Of a stretch of 64,000 bases of DNA, positions 26,970-35,843 are shown piece after piece. Positions within the stretch are counted from its first letter, which is position 1. Every line of letters begins with the position of its first letter. Below the pieces are notes generated by a model, which was not told the DNA's origin, made no database searches, and saw nothing but the letters and a program-made list of their open reading frames with translations. Source of the DNA: Rhodobacter sp. Har01 (lineage in GTDB: Bacteria > Pseudomonadota > Alphaproteobacteria > Rhodobacterales > Rhodobacteraceae); assembly GCF_020564565.1 (NCBI RefSeq), contig NZ_JAJCTD010000003.1, positions 372,001-436,000 on the forward strand. Direction: 5' to 3'. A program made the position numbers and the translations under genes.

Positions 26970-28153
26970 CAAACCCTCCCTGCCGGGGTGGCACGGCGAC
27001 GGGGCGGGTTGAAGAACGGCCGCTCGACCACCGTCACCGGCAGCATCAGCTTGACATATTGCAGTTCGCGCAGGGCATAGATTTCGACCCAGAGGTTCCC
27101 GCCTGGCAGATTTCTCGCCTTGACCTGCGCCAGGGCGATGCTGGCCTTCAGCGCGGGCGACCAGGCCGCCGCGGTGACGAAACCGGCCTCGGTCCGCTTG
27201 TCATGGTACAGGATCGAACCTTCGGCGCTGACGTTGCCGGGAATGTCCAGGCCGACAAGCGCCCAGGCCGAGCCGGCCTGCTTTTCGGCCAGCAGCGCCT
27301 GGCGGCCGGTAAAGTGGCCCTTGTCCCAGTCGATCATCCAGCCCAGGCCCATCTCAAGCGGGCTGCGCGGGCGGTCCTCGCGCAGCGCCTGATGGGCGGG
27401 TACGAAGTCCAGGTTGGTGATGATGAACCCGGCCTCGATCCGCGCCAGGTTCAACGCATCGCTGCCGATGGGGCGGATGCCCCAGGGCGCGCCGGCGGTC
27501 ATCAGCCGGTCCCACAGCGGCAGGGCCAGGGCCGGGTCGATCCAGAGCTCATAGCCCAGATCGCCGGTGAAGCCGGTGCGCGAGATGGTGACCTCGCCCG
27601 CCGCAAAGGCAAAGCGGGCCATGCGGAACGGTTTCAGCGCTTCGACATCGAACCCCGCCGCCGCCAGCACACTGGCCGAGCATGGCCCCTGCAGCGACAG
27701 TGCAGCGATGTCCTGGGTCACCTCGGCCACCTGCACGTCGAACCCTTCGGCCGAGTCCAGAAGCCAGGGCAGGTGCCGTTCCTGGCAGCAGATCAGGAAA
27801 TCGTCCGGCCCGTTGCGGAACAGCGTGCAGTCATCCAGCAGCTTGCCGTCGTCGTCGCACCAGGCGGTGTAGTGGACCGCGCCGACCGGCAGGGTCGCGG
27901 CATTGCGCAGGGTCAGGCGGTTCAGGTAGGCGGCGGCGTCGCGCCCGGCGATGCGGTACTTCACCATCGGGCACAGGTCGTAGACCGAGGCCGCATTGCG
28001 GATGGCGGTGTATTCCATGTCCACATCGCCAAAGCACAGCGCGGCCATGTACCCGCCCCATGGCCCCCAGCGGCTCAGCACGTTCGCGGCCGCAGTGCGC
28101 GGGTGGAACGGCGTCTGCAGCAGCGGCGTGCGGAAATGGCCAAGCGTCGTCAT
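26969..28153 (-). CDS. GcvT-like aminomethyltransferase/demethylase
   Basis: The protein has 394 residues. It has the folate-binding GcvT fold: VYDLCPMVKYRIAGRDA, then GFTGDLGYELW, then ARIEAGFI, and a C-terminal barrel. Proteins of this kind transfer a methyl or methylene group from an amine to tetrahydrofolate (T-protein, DmdA, dimethylglycine and sarcosine systems). The ATG at 28153 overlaps the flavoprotein stop by 4 bp. The stretch upstream in frame is a shadow. Its place beside two Rieske enzymes argues for one-carbon capture. Confidence 0.85.
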   Translation of the reverse strand: MTTLGHFRTPLLQTPFHPRTAAANVLSRWGPWGGYMAALCFGDVDMEYTAIRNAASVYDLCPMVKYRIAGRDAAAYLNRLTLRNAATLPVGAVHYTAWCDDDGKLLDDCTLFRNGPDDFLICCQERHLPWLLDSAEGFDVQVAEVTQDIAALSLQGPCSASVLAAAGFDVEALKPFRMARFAFAAGEVTISRTGFTGDLGYELWIDPALALPLWDRLMTAGAPWGIRPIGSDALNLARIEAGFIITNLDFVPAHQALREDRPRSPLEMGLGWMIDWDKGHFTGRQALLAEKQAGSAWALVGLDIPGNVSAEGSILYHDKRTEAGFVTAAAWSPALKASIALAQVKARNLPGGNLWVEIYALRELQYVKLMLPVTVVERPFFNPPRRRATPAGRV

Positions 28154-29667
28154 GCCCGCGCCTCCAGCAGCGCGCCTGCGGCGTTCCAGCCCGCCGCGCC
28201 GTTGATGCCGCCGCCGGGGTGGCTGCCGGCTCCGGCCAGCCACAGGCCGTCTACCGGGGTCGAGTAGTGCGCGGCACCGAACTGAGGGCGGTTGAACAGC
28301 ATCTGCTCGACCGCCAACTCACCGTGGTGCCAGTTGCCACCCACCATCCCGAACCGAGCCTCGATGTCCTGCGGCATCAGCAGGTCCGCGTGGCTGACCA
28401 GCCCGCGCAACCCCGGCGCATGGGCTTCGAGCACGCCGAGCGCAGCCTCAAGCAGCGCCGCCCGTGCGGCCGAGAGCCCGGCCCGAGGCGCATGCGGGGC
28501 ATATTGCACGATGGCCGACAGCACATGCGCGCCCTCCGGTGCTTGGCCCGGCTCATGCGCGGAGGGCAGGATCGCCTCGAGCACCGGCGAATCTGGCACC
28601 TCGCCGTATTTCACCGGGTTGAAAGCCGCCTCGACGACCTCGGATGAGGGCGCGATGACCAGCCGCGACCGCAGGTCGGCGCCCCGGAAATCCGGCGCGT
28701 CGCGCAAGGCCAGATGCAGCTTGGCCGCCCCGCCGCGTGACCGGATGTGACCCGTGGCCCGGTAGAACCCGGCATCCAGCGCCGCCGCCCCGACCAGCCC
28801 GTGGAAGGTGGTGCGCGGGTGAATGGCCGAGACCACCAGCCCCGAGCGGATCTCCTCACCGTCGGCCAGAAGCACACCCACCGCCCGGCCACCTTCGACC
28901 AGCACCTGCTGAACCGCAGCCGTGGTGCGGACCCGGACCCCCGCCGACTCGGCTGCCCGGCCCAGGGCCGCCGCCAGCGCCGCCATGCCGCCCTTCGGCA
29001 GGAGCGAACCCTCACCCCGCGCCAGCCGGTCCAGATAGAGGATCAGCGAATTGGGCGAGCGCGGCCCCAGCCAGGCCCCGAGAGTGGCGTCGAAGGCGAG
29101 CAGGCCCTTCAATCTGTCGTCAGTCAATTCGTCCTCGGCCACGTCATGGACGTTGATCAGGATCATCCGCAGAAGCTCGCGCAGATTGGCGCGCCCCAGC
29201 GTCCGGATGCCAAGGGCCTGGCGGGCAAGGCCGGGCCAGCGGTTCTGTCCCGACAGCCGCGGCGGCGGCATCTGCCGGAACGGCGCCAGCACGCGGGCAA
29301 AGGCGGACAGCTTGGCCTGCAGCGCCGCCCAGGCGGCGGCGTCGGGGCCGGTGGTCTGGCCGCCCCGGACCACCAGGTGATCGCCGGTTGCCGAAACCAC
29401 CGTGGTCGCAAGCGGCGGGTGAAAGACCAGGCCGTGCCGCGCCAGGCCCATCCCGTCGACCATCCGCGAATCCAGGCCCTGGGTCAGATGCGCCAGCGCC
29501 GGCGCGCGAAACCCGGGGGCAAATTCCCGCTCTCCGGCGCCGCCGCCAACCTTGCCTGTGGTCTCCAGCAGAACCACCTTGCAGCCCGCTGCCGCCAGGC
29601 GCGCGGCACAGGCGAGGCCGTTGACGCCGCCGCCGATGACCAGCACGTCAGAGGACCGCGTAGGCAT
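28150..29667 (-). CDS. FAD-dependent oxidoreductase, PYROXD2/phytoene-desaturase-like (copy 1)
   Basis: The protein has 505 residues. The N-terminal dinucleotide motif is VIGGGVNGLACAARLAAAG. The C-terminal FAD contact is LWLAGAGSHPGGGINGAAG. A middle SLLPKGGMAALAAAL segment is typical of the phytoene desaturase/PYROXD2 branch. It is paralogous to the next gene, with which it overlaps by 20 bp. The reaction is unknown; in this operon an amine or alcohol dehydrogenase role is plausible. Confidence 0.85.
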   Translation of the reverse strand: MPTRSSDVLVIGGGVNGLACAARLAAAGCKVVLLETTGKVGGGAGEREFAPGFRAPALAHLTQGLDSRMVDGMGLARHGLVFHPPLATTVVSATGDHLVVRGGQTTGPDAAAWAALQAKLSAFARVLAPFRQMPPPRLSGQNRWPGLARQALGIRTLGRANLRELLRMILINVHDVAEDELTDDRLKGLLAFDATLGAWLGPRSPNSLILYLDRLARGEGSLLPKGGMAALAAALGRAAESAGVRVRTTAAVQQVLVEGGRAVGVLLADGEEIRSGLVVSAIHPRTTFHGLVGAAALDAGFYRATGHIRSRGGAAKLHLALRDAPDFRGADLRSRLVIAPSSEVVEAAFNPVKYGEVPDSPVLEAILPSAHEPGQAPEGAHVLSAIVQYAPHAPRAGLSAARAALLEAALGVLEAHAPGLRGLVSHADLLMPQDIEARFGMVGGNWHHGELAVEQMLFNRPQFGAAHYSTPVDGLWLAGAGSHPGGGINGAAGWNAAGALLEARA

Positions 29668-31261
29668 CGCGCATCCCCCGCTTCATGCCGGCCTCGCGCA
29701 GCACTTCTGCCGCCGCATTCCGCCCCGGCGCGCCCATCACGCCGCCGCCCGGATGGGTGGACGATCCGCACATCCACAAATCGCGGATCGGGCTGCGGTA
29801 CTGCGCATAGCCGGGGACCGGGCGGTTGAACAGCAACTGGTCGAAGGTCAACTCGCCCTGAAAGATGTTGCCCTCGGTCAGGCCCACTTCGGCCTCCAAC
29901 TCCCGCGGCGTCCGCACCTCGACATGCAACACGCGGTCCTTGAACCCCGGCGAATAGGTCTCGATCTGGTTCAGGCAGGTGTCGCGAAAGGCGTCGCGAT
30001 CGGCGTCGGTCCAGTCGCGGCCTTCGATCTTCGGCGGGGCGTATTGCACGAAGCAGGACATGAAGTGCTTGCCCGGCGGCACCATGGTCGGGTCGATCAT
30101 CGTCGGGATCATCACGTCCTGGAACGGGTCGCGGCTGAAGCGGCCGGCCTTCCAGTCGTCATAGCCGCGCTCCATCCGTTCGATCGAATCGGTGAAGTGC
30201 AAGTCTCCGCGGACGTTCGGCGCGCCTTCGGGCAGGGCCGGAAACACCGGCGCCGAATCCAGCGCGATGTTCAGCTTGCCGGACGAGCCGCGGATCTTGA
30301 ACGTCTTGACTCGACGCACGAATTCGCCCGGCAAAACGGCCTCGTCCACATGCCGCAGGAAGGTGCGCTTGACGTCCATGTTCGAGATTACCCGGCGGGC
30401 GCGCAGCACGTCGCCGTTGGCCAGCACCACCCCGCTGGCCCGCCCCCCGGTGACGTCGATCCGCTCTACCCCCTGCCCGGTGCGCACCTCGCCGCCGGCA
30501 GCCTTGAGCGAGTCGGTCAGTGCCCGTGTGATCGCGCCCATGCCGCCACGGGCAAAGCCCCAGGCGCCGACGTTGCCATCGACGTCGCCCATGTAGTGAT
30601 GCAGCAGGACATAGGCGGACCCGGGGCTCATCGGCCCCAGCGCCGTGCCGATGATGGCCGAGACGGCGAGATAGCCCTTGATCACCGGGCTTTCGAAATA
30701 CTCGTCCAGGAAGTCGGCGATCGACATGGTCCAGAACTGCACCATCCGCGCCCGCATCCGCTCTGACAGCGCGCCCATCTGCTTGCCCAGCCACAAGAGC
30801 TCGGACAGGTCGCGCGGCCGCAGGCTCGAGGGGTCGGGCGGCGTGCGCATCAACATCGGCCGGATGAAGCGGCAGAAGCGCAGGATGTCGCGGGCGTAGA
30901 TGTCATAGGCTTCGGCGTCGCGCCTGGAGTGGCGGGCGAATTCCCGGCGGTTCGCGTCATGGTCGCGGAACATGCCCAGATAGCCGCCGCCCTGCTGGAA
31001 GACCGCACCGCCCTCATAGGGCAGGATCTGCAACCCGTGCTTCGGCAGCTCTAGATCGCGCATGATCTCGGGGCGGAACAGCGACGAGACATAGGAGCAG
31101 TTGGAATAGGTGAAGCCCGGGTAAAGCTCGCGGCTGACCGCAGCGCCGCCGATCCAGTCGTTCTTTTCGACCACACAGACCTTCATCCCGGCGCGGGCCA
31201 GGTAGCAGGCCGCCACCAGCCCGTTGTGGCCCGCACCGATGACGATCGCGTCGTGGATCAT
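29648..31261 (-). CDS. FAD-dependent oxidoreductase, PYROXD2/phytoene-desaturase-like (copy 2)
   Basis: The protein has 537 residues, beginning MIHDAIVIGAGHNGLVAACYL, with the C-terminal FAD segment LWMCGSSTHPGGGVMGAPG. It shares architecture and end motifs with copy 1 but is about 30 residues longer and clearly diverged, so the two are not a recent duplication. The pair may act as a heterodimer or on successive intermediates. The ATG at 31261 overlaps the aminotransferase stop by 4 bp. Confidence 0.85.
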   Translation of the reverse strand: MIHDAIVIGAGHNGLVAACYLARAGMKVCVVEKNDWIGGAAVSRELYPGFTYSNCSYVSSLFRPEIMRDLELPKHGLQILPYEGGAVFQQGGGYLGMFRDHDANRREFARHSRRDAEAYDIYARDILRFCRFIRPMLMRTPPDPSSLRPRDLSELLWLGKQMGALSERMRARMVQFWTMSIADFLDEYFESPVIKGYLAVSAIIGTALGPMSPGSAYVLLHHYMGDVDGNVGAWGFARGGMGAITRALTDSLKAAGGEVRTGQGVERIDVTGGRASGVVLANGDVLRARRVISNMDVKRTFLRHVDEAVLPGEFVRRVKTFKIRGSSGKLNIALDSAPVFPALPEGAPNVRGDLHFTDSIERMERGYDDWKAGRFSRDPFQDVMIPTMIDPTMVPPGKHFMSCFVQYAPPKIEGRDWTDADRDAFRDTCLNQIETYSPGFKDRVLHVEVRTPRELEAEVGLTEGNIFQGELTFDQLLFNRPVPGYAQYRSPIRDLWMCGSSTHPGGGVMGAPGRNAAAEVLREAGMKRGMRDAYAVL

Positions 31262-32628
31262 GCGTCCTCGCGCAGCTTGCCGTCGGCCTGGTCCTGCAAG
31301 GTCAGGTCCACCGCCTGTTCCACCGCCTGCAGCGTGTCGGAAAGGCAGGCCGCATCCAGCCCGTGCGACTCGCACATGAACCATGGCTCGCGCGAGTCGG
31401 GTTCGACGATGATGCCCAGATCGTGCAGGTAATATGCCATCCGGTCGTAGAAGCTGTAGTCGCTGGTCTTCCAGTCGCGATAGTTGTCGGGCGGGGTCGC
31501 CGCGAAGAAGATGCCGAACATCGACGGGTGGCCCGAAAAGCTGTGGACGATGCCGCGGGCGGTCAGGATCGCTGAAATCCCCGCCTTCAACCGCTCGCCA
31601 TGGTTGGCCAGAGTCTCCAGCGCCGGGGTCTCGTCCAGGATGCGCAGGGTTTCCTCGGCTGCCGCCAGCGAGACGGCATGGGCGGTGTAGGTGCCGCCGT
31701 GGCTGGCCCCGCCGAAGCGGAAGGTGCGCATCACCTCTTCCCGCCCGGCCACCAGCGCAATCGGATAGCCGTTCGCCACCGCCTTGGCGAAGGTGGTGAT
31801 GTCGGGCCGTACCCCCAGGATGCCCTGAATGCCGCCCTTGCCAACCCGGAAGCCGGTCTTCACCTCGTCGATGATCAGCAGCACACCGTAGCGGTCGCAC
31901 AGGGCGCGGGCCAGTTGGACATAGTCCTTGCGGGCCGAGATGCCGCAGCAGTTGCCCTGGATGGGCTCGATCAGCATTGCGGCCAGCCGGTCACCGTGGG
32001 CCTTGAACGTGTCTTCCAGGCGCTGAAGGTCGTTCATCGGCACCAGGTGGGCCAGCTTGCGAACGGTGGGCGGGATGCCCTTGCCATAGGGAACCACCTC
32101 TGGATCGCGGTTCGCGCCCGGGTTCCAGCCGTCGAGGTCCGCCATCCACATCGCCGCGTCGAACAGCCCGTGGTAGCCGCCTTCGACCAGCAGATATTCC
32201 TCGCGTCCGGTGTAGGCGCGGGCCAGCCGCAGCGCCGCCATCACCGCCTCGGTGCCCGAGTTCGAGAACCGCACCAGTTCGGCCGCCGGAACCATCCGGG
32301 CAATCTGGTCGGCCACGACCAGTTCCTTTTCGGTCGACAGCGCGAAGACGCCGCCCACCTCCATGCCCCGGCGGGCGGCCGCGTCCACGCGGTCGTCGGC
32401 ATAGCCCAGGATCGCCGGCCCGTAGCCCAGCCGGTAGTCGACATAGCCGTTGCCGTCGATGTCCCAGACTCGCCCGCCCTTGCCGCGCGCGACATAGACG
32501 GTGCGGTCGTCGCCCCAGTAGCGAAAGGTCGAAGACACGCCCAGCGGCAGCCGTTTCACTGCGCGGCGGAACTGCGCGTTGGATTTCGTCAGGTCGCGGT
32601 GCGGCCGGGCAGTCATCGTATTTCTCAT
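31258..32628 (-). CDS. class III aminotransferase, glutamate-1-semialdehyde aminomutase-like
   Basis: The protein has 456 residues. It has the PLP fold-type I pattern: NSGTEAVMAALRLAR, GYHGLFD, LLIIDEVKTGFR, and the Schiff-base lysine in TTFAKAVANGYP. It resembles HemL-type aminomutases, but the unusual length and operon context argue for a catabolic transaminase. It is the first gene of the operon, with start at 32628 or at the in-frame ATG 32616. The likely operator is at 32660-32683. Confidence 0.88.
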   Translation of the reverse strand: MRNTMTARPHRDLTKSNAQFRRAVKRLPLGVSSTFRYWGDDRTVYVARGKGGRVWDIDGNGYVDYRLGYGPAILGYADDRVDAAARRGMEVGGVFALSTEKELVVADQIARMVPAAELVRFSNSGTEAVMAALRLARAYTGREEYLLVEGGYHGLFDAAMWMADLDGWNPGANRDPEVVPYGKGIPPTVRKLAHLVPMNDLQRLEDTFKAHGDRLAAMLIEPIQGNCCGISARKDYVQLARALCDRYGVLLIIDEVKTGFRVGKGGIQGILGVRPDITTFAKAVANGYPIALVAGREEVMRTFRFGGASHGGTYTAHAVSLAAAEETLRILDETPALETLANHGERLKAGISAILTARGIVHSFSGHPSMFGIFFAATPPDNYRDWKTSDYSFYDRMAYYLHDLGIIVEPDSREPWFMCESHGLDAACLSDTLQAVEQAVDLTLQDQADGKLREDA

Positions 32629-32659
32629 GCTCTGTTGCGGGTGATTCAGCTTCCCATGC

Positions 32660-32683
32660 CACTGACTGATGTGTCAATCAGTG
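32660..32683. promoter_or_regulatory. BetI-like palindrome in the divergent promoter
   Basis: CACTGA at 32660-32665 and TCAGTG at 32678-32683 are inverted arms. Inner TGACTGA and TCAATCA halves also match with one mismatch each. It lies between the divergent aminotransferase (start 32628) and TetR gene (start 32752). BetI operators, as I recall them, carry TTGATTGA...TCAATCAA halves, so this is a plausible operator for the adjacent BetI-like regulator. Confidence 0.55.
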
Positions 32684-32751
32684 ATCTCCCCCCTTTCCTC
32701 CCGGCCGACTTGGGCTAGAAAGGGCCGGCCCGTCAGAAAGGAAATCCGGTC

Positions 32752-33393
32752 TTGGCCGACACTGAAGCGTCCAGCCCAGAGCGGCCTCCGCGCACCATGA
32801 GCCGCGAGGCGCGCCGAACGCAGCTGATCGAATCCACGATCCGGACGCTGGCGACGCGTGGCTACGCGCGCACCACTCTGACCGAGGTGGCCAGGACCGC
32901 CGGGCTTTCGCATGGCCTTGTGCTGTTCCACTTCGAGACCAAGGAAAGGCTACTGTCCGAAACCCTGGCCTGGTTGGCCGAGGAATACCGCCAGAACTGG
33001 CAGGCCGCCCTGGGTTCGGCGGGCGATGACCCGGCCGACCAATTGGCCGCAATGATCGAAGCGGATTTCGCGCCTACGATCTGCACCCCCGAACGCCTTG
33101 CGGCCTGGTGCGCCTTCTGGGGCGAGGCGCAAAGCCGCCCCCTGTACCAGGCGGCCTGCGGCGAAAAGGACGAGGACTATACCCGGACCCTGGAAGCGAT
33201 CTGCGCAAGAATGATCCGCGACGGAGGCTACGGCCTGGACCCGGTCTTCACTGCCCGCATTCTGCGCGTGACCGTCGAAGGCGTCTGGCTGGACATGATG
33301 ACGATGGCACGGCCCTATTCCGTGCAAGAGGCGCTGGACACTGTGCGCCTGGCCGCGTCGCTATGCTTTCCACGGCATTTTCCGCGGGCCTGA
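32752..33393 (+). CDS. TetR family regulator, BetI-like
   Basis: The protein has 213 residues from a TTG at 32752 that has AGAAAGGAAA upstream; an ATG at 32797 (MSREARRTQLIEST) would give 198. The helix-turn-helix (TLTEVARTAGLSHGLVLFHFETKERLL) and the C-terminal domain with AAWCAFWGEAQ resemble BetI, the choline-responsive repressor. It is divergent from the 13-gene operon, so it is the likely local regulator responding to the imported substrate or an intermediate. Confidence 0.85.
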   Translation: MADTEASSPERPPRTMSREARRTQLIESTIRTLATRGYARTTLTEVARTAGLSHGLVLFHFETKERLLSETLAWLAEEYRQNWQAALGSAGDDPADQLAAMIEADFAPTICTPERLAAWCAFWGEAQSRPLYQAACGEKDEDYTRTLEAICARMIRDGGYGLDPVFTARILRVTVEGVWLDMMTMARPYSVQEALDTVRLAASLCFPRHFPRA

Positions 33394-33408
33394 GGGCGGA
33401 AGGTCAGA

Positions 33409-34041
33409 TCAGGCCGCCCGGCTGCCCGGCCTGCGGGCAACGATATACGGGCCGTGCGGATTCTCGCCAAAGACATGTTCTTCGACGATCTCGAAACCGG
33501 CGTTCAGGATGGCCAGGCGCAGATCGGCCCGCGTCAGCCTGTTGGCCGGGGGAAACATCCCGATGCTGCGCAGCACCAGGAACAGGCCGCGCAGCTTCAG
33601 CCCCATGTCGGCAAAACACCAAGTCTTGCCGATCATCAACCCGCCAGGTTTCAGGTTGGCGTGGATGCGCGCAAGTGTCCCGTTGAGGTCATCCACCAGA
33701 TGCAGCACCTGGAAGGCGCAAATCACATCGAAGGGCCCGCCGTCGAAGGCGCTGATGGCATCGGCTTGCACGAAGTGCAGGTTCGCCGGCGCAGGTTTGG
33801 CTTTCGCGATGCGCAGCATCTCGGCGGAAAAGTCGGTCGCCGTCCAATCCGCGACATGCGGCGCCAGCCTGATCGCGGTGGACCCCGTGCCGCAGCCGAT
33901 TTCCAGCACCCGGTCGGTCGGGCGCAGGCGGCTGGCGGCATCGGCCAGCATCGCCTCGTAGGCGGACTGGTCCTTGATCGGGCGCGCGGCGTAGCGCGCG
34001 GCGATCCGGTCCCAGAACCGGATATGTCTGGTCGTGCTCAT
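33409..34041 (-). CDS. class I SAM-dependent methyltransferase (UbiE/Methyltransf_11-like)
   Basis: The protein has 210 residues. It opens with FWDRIAARYAARPI, has motif I VLEIGCGTGSTAIRLA and a motif-IV region FDVICAFQVLHLV. The N-terminal FW(D)xxAxxY pattern is typical of quinone-type or small-molecule methyltransferases. It lies 19 bp after the AarF-like gene, so a joint role with the UbiB-type protein is possible but not shown. Confidence 0.75.
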   Translation of the reverse strand: MSTTRHIRFWDRIAARYAARPIKDQSAYEAMLADAASRLRPTDRVLEIGCGTGSTAIRLAPHVADWTATDFSAEMLRIAKAKPAPANLHFVQADAISAFDGGPFDVICAFQVLHLVDDLNGTLARIHANLKPGGLMIGKTWCFADMGLKLRGLFLVLRSIGMFPPANRLTRADLRLAILNAGFEIVEEHVFGENPHGPYIVARRPGSRAA

Positions 34042-34060
34042 GTCGGGCCTCGTCCTGGGG

Positions 34061-35383
34061 TCACAGATGCGGTTCGATCAGGGCGCGCAGGTTGACCTGG
34101 GCCTTCATCCGCGTGGCCAGCATGTAGATGCCGCCGAACTTGCGCTGCAGGAACAACGTGTCCATCGGCGGAATCTGGAAATGCTCGCGGTCCTCGGCCA
34201 TGGCCATGCCGGATTCGCGCATGCGAAGCGCAAGGTCGGTGGCACCAAAGTCGAAGGCGCCGTCGGTGCGCAGCGGCTCCAGAGACATCTCGAACATCTC
34301 CAGCATCGCCCGTTCCAGCCGCTCGGGCGTGCCCTCGGCGAGAAAGCCGATCTCCATCGCGGCGGCGCGGACACCGTCCCGGTCGCCGGCCAGCCCCGCC
34401 CGCAACAGGCGGCGGTAGAGGTCCGCGAAATCATCAGGAAAGGCGCGGGTGGCGCCGAAATCCAGCAAGATCACCTGCCCGGTCGCGGGGGCGTAGCGGT
34501 AATTCGCGAAGTTCGGGTCAGTCTGCATCAGCCGGAACTCGAACAACTCGCGGAACAGCAGATCGATCAGCAGCGTCAGCACCCGGTTGCGTTCGGCCTG
34601 CGGGGCGCCGTCAAGGTCGTCGATCGGCCGGCCTTCGACATGATCCATTGCCAGCACGCTTTGCGTGGTCAGGTCGGGGTGCAGCCTGGGCACCAGATAT
34701 TCGGGCCGGTCGGCCAGTAGCGCGCCGAACTGCGACAGGCAGCGGCCCTCGCGTTCATAGTCGGCCTCTTCGTGCAACTGCCGCTTGGCCTCGGCCAGCA
34801 TCGGTGCGATGTCCACGCCCTTGGGCACCAGCCCCGAGATGCGCATGAGCGAGGCGACGTTGTCCACGTCGCTGTCGATGCTGCGGCGCACGCCGGGGTA
34901 TTGCACCTTGATCGCCAGGTCGCGGCCATCCTTCGTCCGTGCCCGGTGAACCTGGCCGATCGAGGCCGCGGCCAGGGGATGCACATCGAATTTCTGGAAC
35001 CGGCGCAGCCAGTCAGGGCCCCAGGCCTCGGCCAGCACCTTCTTCAGTTGCGGTCCTGGCATGTGATGGGCATCGGCGCGCAGCCGGGCCAGGATCTGGG
35101 CCAGTTCCGGCGGCAGCATGTCGCCCGCGTCCATCGAGATCAGCTGGCCCATCTTCATCGCCGCGCCGCGCATGTGCGCCAGTTGGTCGGCCACCTTGCG
35201 GGCATTGGCGGGCGTCAGAAGCAGGTCGCCCATCCTGGGTCGCTGGCCCCGCGCCAGTTGCCGCGCGCCCTCGGCCGCAACGCTGCCTGCGATCGAGGAG
35301 GCCAGCCCACCCAGCCTGGCCAGCCGCGACAAGCGCGAGGCTGGCACGGCAATGGCTTTCGTCACGATCTTGCGATGCGGCAT
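34061..35383 (-). CDS. AarF/ABC1/UbiB kinase-like protein
   Basis: The protein has 440 residues from the ATG at 35383 (MPHRKIVTKAIAV); an ATG at 35479 is also in frame but would overlap the upstream gene. It has the ABC1 motifs: MKMGQLISMDAG (KxGQ), AAASIGQVHRA, DPNFANYR and LLDFGATRAF. Family members are ATPases linked to quinone biosynthesis or lipid handling. It sits between the NifX-like gene and a methyltransferase. Confidence 0.88.
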   Translation of the reverse strand: MPHRKIVTKAIAVPASRLSRLARLGGLASSIAGSVAAEGARQLARGQRPRMGDLLLTPANARKVADQLAHMRGAAMKMGQLISMDAGDMLPPELAQILARLRADAHHMPGPQLKKVLAEAWGPDWLRRFQKFDVHPLAAASIGQVHRARTKDGRDLAIKVQYPGVRRSIDSDVDNVASLMRISGLVPKGVDIAPMLAEAKRQLHEEADYEREGRCLSQFGALLADRPEYLVPRLHPDLTTQSVLAMDHVEGRPIDDLDGAPQAERNRVLTLLIDLLFRELFEFRLMQTDPNFANYRYAPATGQVILLDFGATRAFPDDFADLYRRLLRAGLAGDRDGVRAAAMEIGFLAEGTPERLERAMLEMFEMSLEPLRTDGAFDFGATDLALRMRESGMAMAEDREHFQIPPMDTLFLQRKFGGIYMLATRMKAQVNLRALIEPHL

Positions 35384-35435
35384 CTGGATGCTCTTTCTGG
35401 TTCGGGTTGGTCGGGCGGCGGTCCGGTTGGCCGGA

Positions 35436-35819
35436 TCAGGAACAACCTTCGCAGCCACCGGCTTCGTCGTGGTCGTCATGCCGGTGCGGCGTCGCCGGGC
35501 GCAGGTTGCCCGATGCCAAATCGGCCGCCGCCTCGGCTGGAACGGTCTCTTCCGTGGTGACTGCCAGCACACCGCGCGCGGCCATGCGGCGCACGAAACC
35601 CGCGCCTGCGCTGCCGGCGATCACCGCCTCAACCGCGTCCAGCGGATGCGGACCATCGCCATGGAATTCGTGGATCGACATCGCTTTCGGCAGGTCCAGG
35701 CGGGCAACTTCGCGCGCCGGGCAGCCGGGGGATGCCTCGAAGATCAGGAACCGGCGCGTCTTGCCGGCATGGGCAGTCACGGTGCGAAAATTCTGGCTGG
35801 CGACGGCGATACGCATCAT
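35436..35819 (-). CDS. NifX/NifB-type iron-molybdenum cofactor-binding domain protein
   Basis: The protein has 127 residues. It opens MRIAVASQNFRTVTAHAGK, the pattern of the dinitrogenase FeMo-cofactor domain, and ends with a His/Asp/Cys-rich tail (HRHDDHDEAGGCEGC) that may bind metal. No nif genes are near, so a nitrogenase role is unlikely. AAGGAT precedes the ATG. Function unknown. Confidence 0.75.
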   Translation of the reverse strand: MMRIAVASQNFRTVTAHAGKTRRFLIFEASPGCPAREVARLDLPKAMSIHEFHGDGPHPLDAVEAVIAGSAGAGFVRRMAARGVLAVTTEETVPAEAAADLASGNLRPATPHRHDDHDEAGGCEGCS

Positions 35820-35843
35820 TGGGATCCTTGTCGGCTGCCGGGT

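Noticed and set aside
35436-35819. Part of a nitrogen-fixation locus (NifX-like gene)
   Set aside because: No other nif, mod or isc genes are nearby; this domain also occurs in many non-diazotrophs.
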